DNA from: Nocardia sp. NBC_01327
GTDB taxonomy: Bacteria; Actinomycetota; Actinomycetes; Mycobacteriales; Mycobacteriaceae
DNA: 64,000 bases
Assembly: GCF_035958815.1 (NCBI RefSeq)
Contig: NZ_CP108383.1
Location: 3,100,001 to 3,164,000 of the forward strand
Direction: 5' to 3'
Shown: positions 35,326 through 43,945 of the stretch, one piece after another
How positions within the stretch are numbered: position 1 is the first letter of the stretch
Layout: each line of letters starts with the position of its first letter
Made by a program: the position numbers and the translations under genes
Notes under the pieces: generated by a model
Databases searched by the model: none
Told to the model about the DNA's origin: nothing
What the model saw: the letters and a program-made list of their open reading frames with translations, nothing else

Positions 35326-36765
35326 ATGGCCACCGATGAGCTGTCGGCTTCCACCACCGACCTGTACCGGCGGGCCTACGACCCGCTGCCGGACGAACTC
35401 GACTACCGCGTGACGCAGATCGACGGCGCACTGCCCAAAGAGCTGACCGGCACCCTCTATCGCATCGGCCCGGGTAAGTTCCAAGTCGGAAAGACACTGC
35501 TGCACAGCATCTTCGACGGTGACGGCATGGTGTCGCAGCTGGTGCTGGACGGTGATTCGGTGCACTACCGCAATCGCTATGTGCGCACCCGGCACTTCGA
35601 GCACGGGCAGCGCTCGGACCGGATTCGCTATCGCGGTGTGGGAGACCAGATTCCGGGCGGCCCGCTCGCCAATATGGGCCGGATGGCCGAGAACGTCGCC
35701 AATACCAATATCGTGAACTACGCGGGCGGATTGCTGGCGCTCTGGGAGATGGGCAATCCCCACCGCATCGATCCGGACACCCTGGAAACCCTGGGGCGCT
35801 TCGACTTCGACGGCAAGCTCGGCTTCCTGGGCGCGTTCTCCGCGCATCCGAAGTGGGATCCGGACACCGGCGATATGTACAACTTCGGCCTGGATCTGCT
35901 GCCCACCCCGCGCATTCGCACGTATCGGGTCGACCGCGGGGGAAAGCTGCACACCCTGGCCACCATCCCCATGCTGGATCTGCCCTGGAACCACGACTTC
36001 GCGCTCACGCAGCGGTATCTGGTGTTCGTGCTGGACCCGCTGCTGCCGGATCTGCGGAAGATCACCCTCGCCACCCACAGCTTCATCGATTCCCTCGATT
36101 TCAAGCGGTCCAAGGGCACCCGCTTCGTGCTCGTGCCGAAGAACGGCGGCAAACCGCGCATTGTCGAACACGAGGCGCTACTGCACGTGCACCTCACCAA
36201 TGCCTATGACGACGGTGACGATGTGGTCATCGAGCTGGTCCGCTTCGATACCGAATGGCGGGAATTCCGGCGCTTGACCAGTGCTGTCAACTCGCCGGAG
36301 GCGCCGCGCTTCCCCTCCTCGCGACTTATGCAGTACCGGATCACCAAGGGCGGCACCGTGATCGAACGCGAGCTGACCGGAACCAGCTGCGAATTCCCGC
36401 AGTTCGACTGGCGACGCGGCACCCGTGCACACCGCTACAGCTATCTCGCCGCCATGGGCTCGAACGCCACCGGCCTGCTGAACTCGATCATGAAGGTCGA
36501 CCATCGCACCGGCGTCACCACCGACTGCGATTTCGGGCTCAGCGCTGTCGGCGAGCCCCTCTTCGTGCCCCGGACGAAGGAGGCCGGTGAGGATGACGGC
36601 TGGCTGCTGTTCCTCAATCACGCACTCGCCGAGAACCGTTCGCAGCTGGTCGTTCTCGACGCCCGTGATCTGGAGCGCGGACCGCTGGCCACCGCATGGC
36701 TCGAGCACCACATCCCCTGGGGCTTTCACGGCACCTTCACCCGCAGGCAGGCGGCCGTGGGGTAG
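35326..36765 (+). CDS. Carotenoid cleavage oxygenase (RPE65 family)
   Basis: A 479-residue Fe(II) oxygenase that cleaves carotenoid or apocarotenoid double bonds, or stilbene-like compounds in some bacterial members. The four iron-ligand His regions of the seven-bladed propeller are all visible: SAHPKWDPDTGD, LPWNHDFALT, LLHVHLTNAY and the C-terminal PWGFHGTF. ATG 35326 has agggag 6 nt upstream. It is controlled by the divergent TetR protein by inference. It converges with a PucR-type regulator (26-bp gap). No carotenoid biosynthesis genes lie in the window, so the substrate is open. Confidence 0.9.
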   Translation: MATDELSASTTDLYRRAYDPLPDELDYRVTQIDGALPKELTGTLYRIGPGKFQVGKTLLHSIFDGDGMVSQLVLDGDSVHYRNRYVRTRHFEHGQRSDRIRYRGVGDQIPGGPLANMGRMAENVANTNIVNYAGGLLALWEMGNPHRIDPDTLETLGRFDFDGKLGFLGAFSAHPKWDPDTGDMYNFGLDLLPTPRIRTYRVDRGGKLHTLATIPMLDLPWNHDFALTQRYLVFVLDPLLPDLRKITLATHSFIDSLDFKRSKGTRFVLVPKNGGKPRIVEHEALLHVHLTNAYDDGDDVVIELVRFDTEWREFRRLTSAVNSPEAPRFPSSRLMQYRITKGGTVIERELTGTSCEFPQFDWRRGTRAHRYSYLAAMGSNATGLLNSIMKVDHRTGVTTDCDFGLSAVGEPLFVPRTKEAGEDDGWLLFLNHALAENRSQLVVLDARDLERGPLATAWLEHHIPWGFHGTFTRRQAAVG

Positions 36766-36791
36766 TTCCCCGAGTCAGCGGTCCCCGGAGC

Positions 36792-37997
36792 TCAGTGGTC
36801 CCCGGAGCCGTCGCCCTGGATGCGCTGGGTTTCCAGGGCGAGGTACATCTCGGTGGCGGCACGCGGTTCCGTGAGCCGCCGCCCGGTCAGTTCGGCCACG
36901 CGATTGAGCCGGAATCGCACGGTATTGCGGTGGCAGAACAGTGCGGCGGCGATGGCCGATACCTCGCCATTGTGCGCGAACCAGGTGCGCACGGTGTCCA
37001 GCAGCACCTCGCGGTCGTGCTGGGGCAGTGCGAGTATCGGGCCGAGTACGGCGCGGGCGAGCGCCGCCGCGACCTCGGGTGATCCGGCCAGCAGTACCGG
37101 GATCAGCGCCTCGTCGTACCGCAGGACCTGCTTGGACCTGGACTGGGTTGCGGCACAGGCGAGTTCGGCCTGGCGCAGCCCGGTGACCGCCTCGGTCAGC
37201 GCACCGCAGGCCGCGCTGATGCCGACCCGCCCGACGCTGCGCTCGGCCAGCAGTGCCTGCAATCGCGTTTCGGTGAATCTGGTTGTCAGCGTGACGATTC
37301 CGATATGACTGTCGGTCCGGACCCGCCAGGCCGAGGCGACGCCGAGTACGGACAGGGCCTCACCCACGCCCGGCAGCGCCTCGGTGGCGGCCGCCGCGGT
37401 GGTGGCCGCGACCACCACGAACGAACCCTGGGCGGGCAGTCCGAGGGTGCGGGCGCACTCCCACAGCCGCGCTCCGTCCACCTGCCCGCTCAACAGGGCA
37501 TCGAGCGCGGCATCGTGTGCGCGAGCATCACGGCGCAGCTGCTCGGCCACCGTCTCCTGATACCCGTCCGTGAGTGCCTGCGAGTAGTCGTCGACAAGTT
37601 TCCATACGAGCGAGGCGATTTCCAGTAGCTCCCGCCCGGCCTTCGGATCGTCACCGGCCATGGCCAGCAACTCCTCCCACACCACACCGGAACCGATGCG
37701 GTAGGCGCGCAATACCGCCGGAAGCGGAACACCGGTCTCGGCCCGCCGGTGCCCCGTGCTGCGCGGAGTGGCGGTACCGGCTTCGGGATGCCCGGCCAGG
37801 TGACCGAGGATTGCCTCGAGATTGGCGCGATTGGTGCTGCGCAGTTCCTCGGGAGGGACTCCGCGCGAGCTGCCGTAAACCGGTTCCGCCCGCTCGATTT
37901 CCGCGGCCACCCGGTCGACCACCTCGTCGAGGCGTCGCAGCAGTGTGGTGCTGGCGCGGGCGACGAAGCCTTCGGGTCGAGGGTGCGGGGTGCTCAT
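36792..37997 (-). CDS. PucR/CdaR-type transcriptional regulator
   Basis: A 401-residue regulator. The N-terminal helical sensor region (residues about 1-160) is rich in Arg/Glu/Ala. The GGDEF-like central domain follows (LGLPAQGSFVVVAATTAAAA to VGRVGISAACGALTEAVTGLRQA), then the C-terminal PucR helix-turn-helix (LLDTVRTWFAHNGEVSAIAAALFCHRNTVRFRLNRVAELTG). The gene's upstream region contains TTGTGC/GCACAA half-sites and may be autoregulated. Relatives control purine, polyamine or catabolic genes; the target here is not clear. Confidence 0.87.
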   Translation of the reverse strand: MSTPHPRPEGFVARASTTLLRRLDEVVDRVAAEIERAEPVYGSSRGVPPEELRSTNRANLEAILGHLAGHPEAGTATPRSTGHRRAETGVPLPAVLRAYRIGSGVVWEELLAMAGDDPKAGRELLEIASLVWKLVDDYSQALTDGYQETVAEQLRRDARAHDAALDALLSGQVDGARLWECARTLGLPAQGSFVVVAATTAAAATEALPGVGEALSVLGVASAWRVRTDSHIGIVTLTTRFTETRLQALLAERSVGRVGISAACGALTEAVTGLRQAELACAATQSRSKQVLRYDEALIPVLLAGSPEVAAALARAVLGPILALPQHDREVLLDTVRTWFAHNGEVSAIAAALFCHRNTVRFRLNRVAELTGRRLTEPRAATEMYLALETQRIQGDGSGDH

Positions 37998-38028
37998 GGC
38001 AGACGATCGTACTGTCCGACATTGTTGC

Positions 38029-38100
38029 TGTGCACAACGGAGTCACAATATAGCGCTCATAGCATGGAATTTTGAAGCTTCTATTGTGCTGAAGCACAAT
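38029..38100. promoter_or_regulatory. TTGTGC/GCACAA operator sites upstream of the PucR gene
   Basis: An 8-bp palindrome tgtgcaca near 38029-38036 (within gctgtgcacaacg) and a perfect attgtgc-tgaa-gcacaat palindrome (38083-38100) lie within 105 bp of the PucR-type start, on an AT-rich stretch. Likely binding sites of this regulator. The rest of 37998-38261 shows no gene. Confidence 0.55.
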
Positions 38101-38261
38101 CGAACGCGAGATTTCAGAGCGGCTGGGGTCGCGGTGCCGAATATATTTCCGCCCCAATCGAATCCGTCCTGCGCGCGTGTCGCGAAGAAACACTCGCTGA
38201 GCGTGTCCCCAAGGGGTAGCGCACAATTGGAGTGCTTCACCGGTGCTAGTAGGGGATGGTC

Positions 38262-38912
38262 ATGAAGGCATACAAAGGGCTGATGATTGGCCTGCTCGCG
38301 CTCGGATTGTCGGTGGCGTGTTCGACGCACCCCGCAAATACTGTGGCGCAGAACGTTTCGCAGGGGCCCGCGAAGCAGGATGTGCCCTCATCCGTACCGG
38401 TCGGTCCGGGGCCGGTGCAGTACACCGTGCAGCAGCAGCCCGCTCCGGGAAGCTGCCACTACGGTAAAACCGCTGACGGGCAGCCACTTCCGGACCGGAC
38501 GTGTACGCCGGGTGCGACAAATCCGAAGGTGACGGCTGCGAACCTCTCGGACACCATCTGCAAATCCGGCTACACCGGCGGAATTCGGCCGGGCGAGAAC
38601 ATCACCGGTCCGGAGAAGGCCGCGAACATCAAGTCCTACGGCTACACCGGTGACCCGCGCGATGCCGAGTACGACCACCTGATCTCGCTCGAACTGGGCG
38701 GCGATCCGGACGATCCCCGCAATCTGTGGGTGGAACCGCCGTCACCGGGCCACAAGCAGGGCGCGGGCACCGCGAATCCGAAGGACACCGTCGAGAACCA
38801 GCTGCACTCGCTGGTCTGCGGCAAGAAGATCGGCCTCGTCGACGCGCAGGTCGCCATTGCCACCGACTGGACCACCGCCCTGGCCAAGGTCGGGCACCCC
38901 GACGGTAAGTGA
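38262..38912 (+). CDS. Lipoprotein with HNH nuclease-like motif
   Basis: A 216-residue exported protein with a lipoprotein signal (LLALGLSVAC, lipobox Cys near residue 20). A Pro/Gln-rich spacer of about 45 residues leads to a C-terminal domain with the actinobacterial HNH-like signature YDHLISLELGGDPDDPRNLW and a later NQLHSLVCGKK segment. Several Cys could form disulphides or bind zinc. Similar proteins are usually annotated as hypothetical or HNH endonuclease; extracellular nuclease activity is inferred. ATG 38262 is preferred to 38256 because taggggat is then at better distance. Confidence 0.72.
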   Translation: MKAYKGLMIGLLALGLSVACSTHPANTVAQNVSQGPAKQDVPSSVPVGPGPVQYTVQQQPAPGSCHYGKTADGQPLPDRTCTPGATNPKVTAANLSDTICKSGYTGGIRPGENITGPEKAANIKSYGYTGDPRDAEYDHLISLELGGDPDDPRNLWVEPPSPGHKQGAGTANPKDTVENQLHSLVCGKKIGLVDAQVAIATDWTTALAKVGHPDGK

Positions 38913-38981
38913 CCGCCCGTCGTCAGGCGTGCCGCACCGAAACCGGCTCTGCACGCCGGCCTTCGGGCTTACCATCGACGC

Positions 38982-39635
38982 ATGTCAGCCCCGCAGAACG
39001 GCTCGACGATGATCGAGGGTCGGGTCGTTCACAAAACCTCGAACGCTCTGAAGATCACCTTCCAAGCCGGGCCGGGGGACCCGATGGCGGTCGGGGTGCA
39101 GGGCGCGGGTGACGGGTTCGGCGGGAAGATGGCCATGCTCTTCGGATTCAAGAACGGGGGGACCGGCCGGCACTCGATCACCTATGCCGACGGCACGGTG
39201 GTCTGGGTGCAATCGAAGGATTCGGCGCCGACCGTGCTGAGCCGGGCCGACGGCACCGCCATCGCAACCATTACCCGCTCGGACACTTCCACGGCCGTGG
39301 GTTCGACCGCGGGTACGCTGCTGCACTTCGTTCCCACCGACGATGTGAAGACCCCGGAGCTGTTCCGCATGCGCATCCTGGACCGCATGGGCGAGGAATT
39401 CGGCCGCCTCGATGTGGTGCGCACCGTCGGCGGCTGGACGCTCGGTCGCCTTGCCGACGAGCTGTACAACACCTATATCTGGTGGGATCACGCCGGGCAG
39501 CCGCTGCCCGTGCCGCTGCTCGGCACCCGGATCATCCTCAAGCGCAGCCCCGATGCGGTGGAACGTGATGTCCTGCTCGGGGCCTGCGTCGACATCACCC
39601 TGGGTCTGCGGCCGTATGTCACGGCCATGCGCTGA
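38982..39635 (+). CDS. Conserved protein, LURP/Tubby-like fold possible
   Basis: A 217-residue soluble protein without signal peptide. Repeating beta-strand segments (MIEGRVVHKTSNALKITFQAG, HSITYADGTVVWVQSKDSAPTV, RMRILDRMGEEFGRLDVVR) are reminiscent of LURP-one/scramblase-like beta barrels, but I am not certain. The C-terminus contains a hydrophobic segment (DVLLGACVDITLGLRPYV). Unknown role. It converges on the MDR reductase gene. Confidence 0.6.
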   Translation: MSAPQNGSTMIEGRVVHKTSNALKITFQAGPGDPMAVGVQGAGDGFGGKMAMLFGFKNGGTGRHSITYADGTVVWVQSKDSAPTVLSRADGTAIATITRSDTSTAVGSTAGTLLHFVPTDDVKTPELFRMRILDRMGEEFGRLDVVRTVGGWTLGRLADELYNTYIWWDHAGQPLPVPLLGTRIILKRSPDAVERDVLLGACVDITLGLRPYVTAMR

Positions 39636-39696
39636 CTGTCACGGCCGCGCACTGACTTCCACGGTTGTGCGCTGACCCAGGGTGGCATCGCTGCGA

Positions 39697-40710
39697 TCAG
39701 TCGGCGACCTTGATGACCAGCTTGCCGAGATTCTTACCGGTGAGCAGCCCCTGGAAAGCCTCCACCGTGTGATCGAGTCCGTCGACGACGTCCTCCAGAT
39801 AGGTGAGCCGCCCGTCGGCCAGCCAGCCCGAGACCGCGGGATAGAACTCGCCGAACTGATCGAGGAATTCGGTCTGGATGAAGCCGCGCAGCGTCAGGCT
39901 CTTGCGCAGGATCAGCGACATGAGCAGACCCATGCGATCGGTGCCCGCGGGGAGCTCGGTGTCGTTGTAGGAGGCGACCAAGCCGCAGACCGGGATACGC
40001 GCGAACTTGTTGAGGCGGGGGAGCACCGCGTCGAAGACCGCGCCGCCGACATTTTCGAAGTACACGTCGATGCCGTCGGGCGTCGCGGCGGCGAGCTGTT
40101 CGGCGAAATCGGGCGCGCGGTGATCGATGGCGGCATCGAAGCCGAATTGTTCGCGCAGCAGGGCGACCTTCTGCGGTCCGCCGGCAATGCCGACCGCCCG
40201 CGCGCCCTTGATCTTCGCGATCTGCCCGACCGTCGCACCGACCGGACCGGTGGCCGCGGCGACCACCACGGTCTCACCCGGCTGCGGACGGCCGATGGTG
40301 AGCAGCCCGGAGTACGCGGTGAAACCGGGCATGCCGAGTACGCCCAGTGCGGTGGTGAGAGGCGCTGCTGTGGGGTCGAGCTTGCGCAGGTACCGGCCCT
40401 GTTCGACGGAATGTGTCTGCCAGCCCGCATAACCCAGCACACAATCGCCGGGATGCAACTCCGGATCCGCGGATTCGAGCACCCGGGACACCGTGGCGCC
40501 GCACATGGTCTCGTCGACCGCCACCGGCGGTGCGTAGGACGGCGCGTCACTCATGCGCCCGCGCATATACGGATCCAAGGAGAGATACAGCGTCTGCAGC
40601 AGCGCGTGACCGGGTTCGAGCGGCGGCAATTCCGCCGTCTCGGTGCGGAAGTTCTCCTGCTGCGGCATACCGGTCGGGCGGGAGGCCAGGACGATTCGGG
40701 TGGTCTTCAT
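39697..40710 (-). CDS. NADP-dependent MDR oxidoreductase (CurA/leukotriene reductase-like)
   Basis: A 337-residue zinc-free medium-chain dehydrogenase/reductase. It lacks the catalytic-zinc Cys/His set and shows the LSLDPYMRGRMSD segment and NADPH-binding AATGPVGATVGQIAKIKGARAVGIAGG. The segment IPVCGLVASYNDTELPAG is typical of the curcumin/leukotriene reductase family, which reduces enones with NADPH. ATG 40710 (MKTTRIVLAS) is preferred over 40755. It lies directly downstream of a TetR gene on the same strand and may be its target or partner. Confidence 0.88.
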   Translation of the reverse strand: MKTTRIVLASRPTGMPQQENFRTETAELPPLEPGHALLQTLYLSLDPYMRGRMSDAPSYAPPVAVDETMCGATVSRVLESADPELHPGDCVLGYAGWQTHSVEQGRYLRKLDPTAAPLTTALGVLGMPGFTAYSGLLTIGRPQPGETVVVAAATGPVGATVGQIAKIKGARAVGIAGGPQKVALLREQFGFDAAIDHRAPDFAEQLAAATPDGIDVYFENVGGAVFDAVLPRLNKFARIPVCGLVASYNDTELPAGTDRMGLLMSLILRKSLTLRGFIQTEFLDQFGEFYPAVSGWLADGRLTYLEDVVDGLDHTVEAFQGLLTGKNLGKLVIKVAD

Positions 40711-40779
40711 CGGTGCGGCGACCTTTCGATGGGCGACCGCCCCATTGTGGGTCACCGCGGTGCCCGCTATGCCCGATTG

Positions 40780-41424
40780 CTACGCGTGTCCTGGTGAGCG
40801 GTGCTCGGCTCGCCAGGTATCGAAACTGGTCATGATGTGATGCCGCACCGTGCTCCACTCCGGGACCAGGCCCGCGGCGGCGGGCACCGACGAGGTCAGC
40901 AGCACCCCCGCGATGGTGATGACCGTGATGCGCAGCCAGTCCCGGGCGCCGGGCAGATCGGCGAGCTCGCCGAGCACCTGGCGGGCCACCTCGAAGATCG
41001 TCGTCTCGATGTGTTCGACGAGATGTGCCACGGTATCGGCCATTTCGGGATCGGTGCGCGCGGTGCCGAGCAGTTCCAGGCCGACGCTGATCGGCGCCAG
41101 CCGGGCCAATGACCACAGCTCGTCGACCAGTTCCGCGACCCGTTCGCGATCGGTTCCCGTTATCTCCGAATAGGTTTCGACAACGGCCCGGGCGCTCTGA
41201 TCGGCCATCCGCCGGATCGCGGCGTCGAGCAATTCGCCCCGGGTGGGGAAATAGTGCTGCACCGCGCCCTGGCTCAGCCCCGCCCGTTCGGCCACTCCGC
41301 GCGTGGTGGTGGCGGCCTGACCGTGCTCGATCAGGCTGGCGATGGTGGCGTCGAGGATCGCGATACGGGTGTCCGCGCGCTGTTGCGCCCGGCTGCGTTT
41401 GCTATTTCCCGCCGTGACCGACAC
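40780..41424 (-). CDS. TetR-family regulator
   Basis: A 214-residue regulator from GTG 41424 (VSVTAGNSKRSRAQQRADTR). The helix-turn-helix is at ILDATIASLIEHGQAATTTRGVAERAGLSQGAVQHYFPTRGELL, followed by a helical ligand-binding domain. It lies upstream of the MDR reductase on the same strand and is divergent from the MpaB-type oxygenase. A perfect acgacttg-t-caagtcgt palindrome overlaps the -35 of the divergent promoter, so it should repress that gene and itself. Confidence 0.86.
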   Translation of the reverse strand: MSVTAGNSKRSRAQQRADTRIAILDATIASLIEHGQAATTTRGVAERAGLSQGAVQHYFPTRGELLDAAIRRMADQSARAVVETYSEITGTDRERVAELVDELWSLARLAPISVGLELLGTARTDPEMADTVAHLVEHIETTIFEVARQVLGELADLPGARDWLRITVITIAGVLLTSSVPAAAGLVPEWSTVRHHIMTSFDTWRAEHRSPGHA

Positions 41425-41460
41425 TCGCCCACGATACCGGTCGGGCCACGAACAAGTCAC

Positions 41461-41495
41461 ACGACTTGTCAAGTCGTCCGACTGGTCAATACGCT
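41461..41495. promoter_or_regulatory. Operator-promoter of the TetR/MpaB divergon
   Basis: Palindrome acgacttgtcaagtcgt (41461-41477, 8-bp perfect arms around a single central base). It overlaps a -35 like ttgtca (41466-41471); tacgct (41490-41495), 18 nt further, fits the actinobacterial -10. A second partial arm (aagtcac) is at 41454. The layout is ideal for repression. Confidence 0.75.
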
Positions 41496-41535
41496 TGTGG
41501 CACAGCCGATATAGAGCACAAAGAGGTGATCGGCC

Positions 41536-42534
41536 ATGAACGCTCGCGCCAAAGCGCATCAGAATGCCCGCATCTGGCGGCGCGGTCCCGCGCCCATCCC
41601 CGCCGGGCTCGACGAGAATCACGATTATGGCTACTTCGGCCCCGGATCCCAGGTGTGGCGGGTGCTGTTGCATCCGGCCGTGACCGCCTTCCTGGCACCG
41701 GTGACCGCACTGCTCGAACTGCCGCACATTCCGCTGCAGGCGGTGATTCTCGATCACGATCCGCTGGCCGTCACCGGTCGCCGCAGCCGGAGCATGAGCC
41801 CGATCATGGCCGTGCGGCGGGCGCAGCGCACCGTCGGCGTTCCGGTCCCGATCATCCTGGGCGACAAGGCAACCGCCGATCGGGTGGCGGCACACCTGCG
41901 CCGCTATCACGCGCCGATGACCGGCACTGTTCCCGGCACCGGCGAGCCCTATGCCGCACAGGGGCCCGAACTGGTGCTCTTCGCACACGTCACGATCATG
42001 CAGGCGGCACTGCTGGTCTACGAGAACTTCGCCTTCGAAGGTCTGCGCCCGCCGCATCGGCTCACACCGCGTGATCGTGACCGATTCTGGTGGGAGGCCA
42101 GGCAATTCGGCGTCCTGATGGGTGCGCGGCCCGAGGATGTGCCGACGACCTGTCGCGGAGTGGCCGAGTACTACGCCGGAATCGCCGGCACCTACGGCGT
42201 CATCGACGGATTCGGCGCCGATCTGGTCATGCGTCCCACGCTGGCCATGGTGCGCGGATTCGCTCTGACCCATGTGCCGGAGCTCGCGCCGATGCTGCTG
42301 GCCGGGGTGCTCACCCCGCAACTGGTCGCCATGCTGCCTCGCCCGGCACGCCGGAACCTGGGTGTGCCCGCGGCGGTGGATCCGCTGTTGCATGCGGCGC
42401 TGTGGCTCACGCGTCCGGCCGCCCTGGTCTTCACGGTGCAGCGCTTCGCCGATGCCCTCGAACGCCGCATCAGCGGACCCGATGCCATGTCCCTGGTGGC
42501 GCACGCCCGCCGACTTCAAGCGACTGCGGCATAG
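41536..42534 (+). CDS. Oxygenase MpaB family protein (DUF2236)
   Basis: A 332-residue protein of the MpaB/latex clearing-protein-like family. The His-containing stretch HVTIMQAALLVYENF and RDRDRFWWEARQFGVLMG are the recognisable blocks; family members bind haem or iron and oxidise hydrophobic substrates (for example rubber or polyketide chains). Several hydrophobic helices suggest membrane association. ATG 41536 has aaagaggtg upstream. It is divergent from tetR and is its likely target. Confidence 0.83.
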   Translation: MNARAKAHQNARIWRRGPAPIPAGLDENHDYGYFGPGSQVWRVLLHPAVTAFLAPVTALLELPHIPLQAVILDHDPLAVTGRRSRSMSPIMAVRRAQRTVGVPVPIILGDKATADRVAAHLRRYHAPMTGTVPGTGEPYAAQGPELVLFAHVTIMQAALLVYENFAFEGLRPPHRLTPRDRDRFWWEARQFGVLMGARPEDVPTTCRGVAEYYAGIAGTYGVIDGFGADLVMRPTLAMVRGFALTHVPELAPMLLAGVLTPQLVAMLPRPARRNLGVPAAVDPLLHAALWLTRPAALVFTVQRFADALERRISGPDAMSLVAHARRLQATAA

Positions 42535-42669
42535 CGTATTTCGGCCACCCGGACCTTTCGGGTAGCGGTCGGTCCTGGGCAGCGAGACAATTTCGCTCGT
42601 CGGCACGGTTGTGCCGGGCGCGAGAGCGAGGACCTGCCATGCCGGATCGACAGCGATACGCCGGCCGTC

Positions 42670-43935
42670 ATGCTTGACCGATTGCGCGCACGCCTGGCCG
42701 CGGACGGACTGCTGTCCGTGCTGCGCGATGTCGGCTTCGTGAGCCTGGGCAATTACGGGCAGTTCCTGGTCACGGCCGTGACGGTGCCGCTCACCGCGCG
42801 CACGCTCGGCGTCGGCGGTGTGGGATTGCTGGCCATCGGGATGTCCTCGTATTTCCTGGGTTCGCTGCTGGTCGATCTGGGGATCAATACCTTCCTGGCG
42901 GCGCTGCTGGACGAGGAGGGCCTCGATGAATTGCGCGGCAGCTATCTGGCGGTGCGGGCGAGCATTCTCGGCGTGCTCGCCGTGGCGCTGGCCGCGGGGT
43001 TGAGCTTCGGGGCCGGGCCGCATCTGCGCATGATTCTGCTCGGGCTGTTCGTGGGCGGGTTCCTGTCCATGTCCGAGGATTGGCTGCTGGTGGGGCAGGG
43101 GCGTTTCGGCGCGTCCACGTCGTATCAGATCGCCGGGCGCGTGGTGTATCTGGGATTACTGGTGGTATTGCTGCCGCGACTGCCGAATCCCTCGATAGTG
43201 CTGCTGTGCCTGCTGCTTTCGTCCACCGTGACGGTCGCGCTGACCTGGCGCGACGCTCTGAGGAAGTACGGTCGCCCGGCCCGGCCGGTGCGGATCGCGG
43301 TCATTCTGCGCAAGGGCGGGCCGGTGCTGGCCTCCCGGCTGCTGGTGACCAGTTACGGGCAGGGGACCGCGACGGTCTACTCCTCGGTCCTGGACGCCGC
43401 CTCGCTCGGGTTGTATTCCTCCAGTGACAAAGTGGTGCGCGCGGTGCAGTCGCTGCTCGATCCCATCGGGCTCGCACTGCTGCCCCGGCTCGCGCGCGAG
43501 CGCGGCGATTCCCGCTTCTGGCGGCACGAAATGCGCGCGCTGGCAGCCTGTGTCGCGGTCGCGGCGGTCGCGGTGGCCGGGGTGTGGATCACCGCGCCGC
43601 TGGCCGTGCATCTGATCTTCGACGACGACTTCCGCGGTGTGGTGCCGATCCTGCGGGTCGAGGTGTTCATCCTCTTGGCCACCGCCACAACATCGTTCAT
43701 CACCACGGCCACCCTGCCGGTCCGGCAGGACACCATGGGAATCATGATCGGTGCGGTCATCGGGACGGCGGTGGCGGCCACCGCGCTGCTCATCACCCTG
43801 GGCACCCACTCGGTGTGGACCCTGGTGTGGGGCACGGTGGCCGCCGAATTCTCCGTCGCCGCCTGGTATCTGGTGCGCACCGCGCAATTGGCCGCCCGGG
43901 AGCGAGCGCAGCGCGCAACAGTTCCGCTGGGGTAA
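42670..43935 (+). CDS. Flippase-like polysaccharide/lipid transporter (MATE-MVF type)
   Basis: A 421-residue membrane protein with about 12 hydrophobic segments (SLGNYGQFLVTAVTVPLTART, GSLLVDLGINTFLAALL, LLVTSYGQGTATVYSSV, SLGLYSSSDKVVRAVQSLL). The pattern matches Wzx/PST-type flippases that move lipid-linked sugars or polyprenols across the membrane. A short ORF (12 residues, start near 42639) overlaps its upstream region in another frame. No glycosyltransferase genes are adjacent, so its cargo is unknown. It converges on the L,D-transpeptidase gene (10-bp gap). Confidence 0.82.
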   Translation: MLDRLRARLAADGLLSVLRDVGFVSLGNYGQFLVTAVTVPLTARTLGVGGVGLLAIGMSSYFLGSLLVDLGINTFLAALLDEEGLDELRGSYLAVRASILGVLAVALAAGLSFGAGPHLRMILLGLFVGGFLSMSEDWLLVGQGRFGASTSYQIAGRVVYLGLLVVLLPRLPNPSIVLLCLLLSSTVTVALTWRDALRKYGRPARPVRIAVILRKGGPVLASRLLVTSYGQGTATVYSSVLDAASLGLYSSSDKVVRAVQSLLDPIGLALLPRLARERGDSRFWRHEMRALAACVAVAAVAVAGVWITAPLAVHLIFDDDFRGVVPILRVEVFILLATATTSFITTATLPVRQDTMGIMIGAVIGTAVAATALLITLGTHSVWTLVWGTVAAEFSVAAWYLVRTAQLAARERAQRATVPLG

Positions 43936-43945
43936 GGGCGTCGCC

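Noticed and set aside
42639..42677. A 12-residue peptide before the flippase gene
   Set aside because: It starts at an ATG but has no good ribosome site and no conserved feature.
40780..43023. A 747-residue minus-strand protein
   Set aside because: Only its last 214 residues (TetR) are real; the rest is antisense to the MpaB gene.
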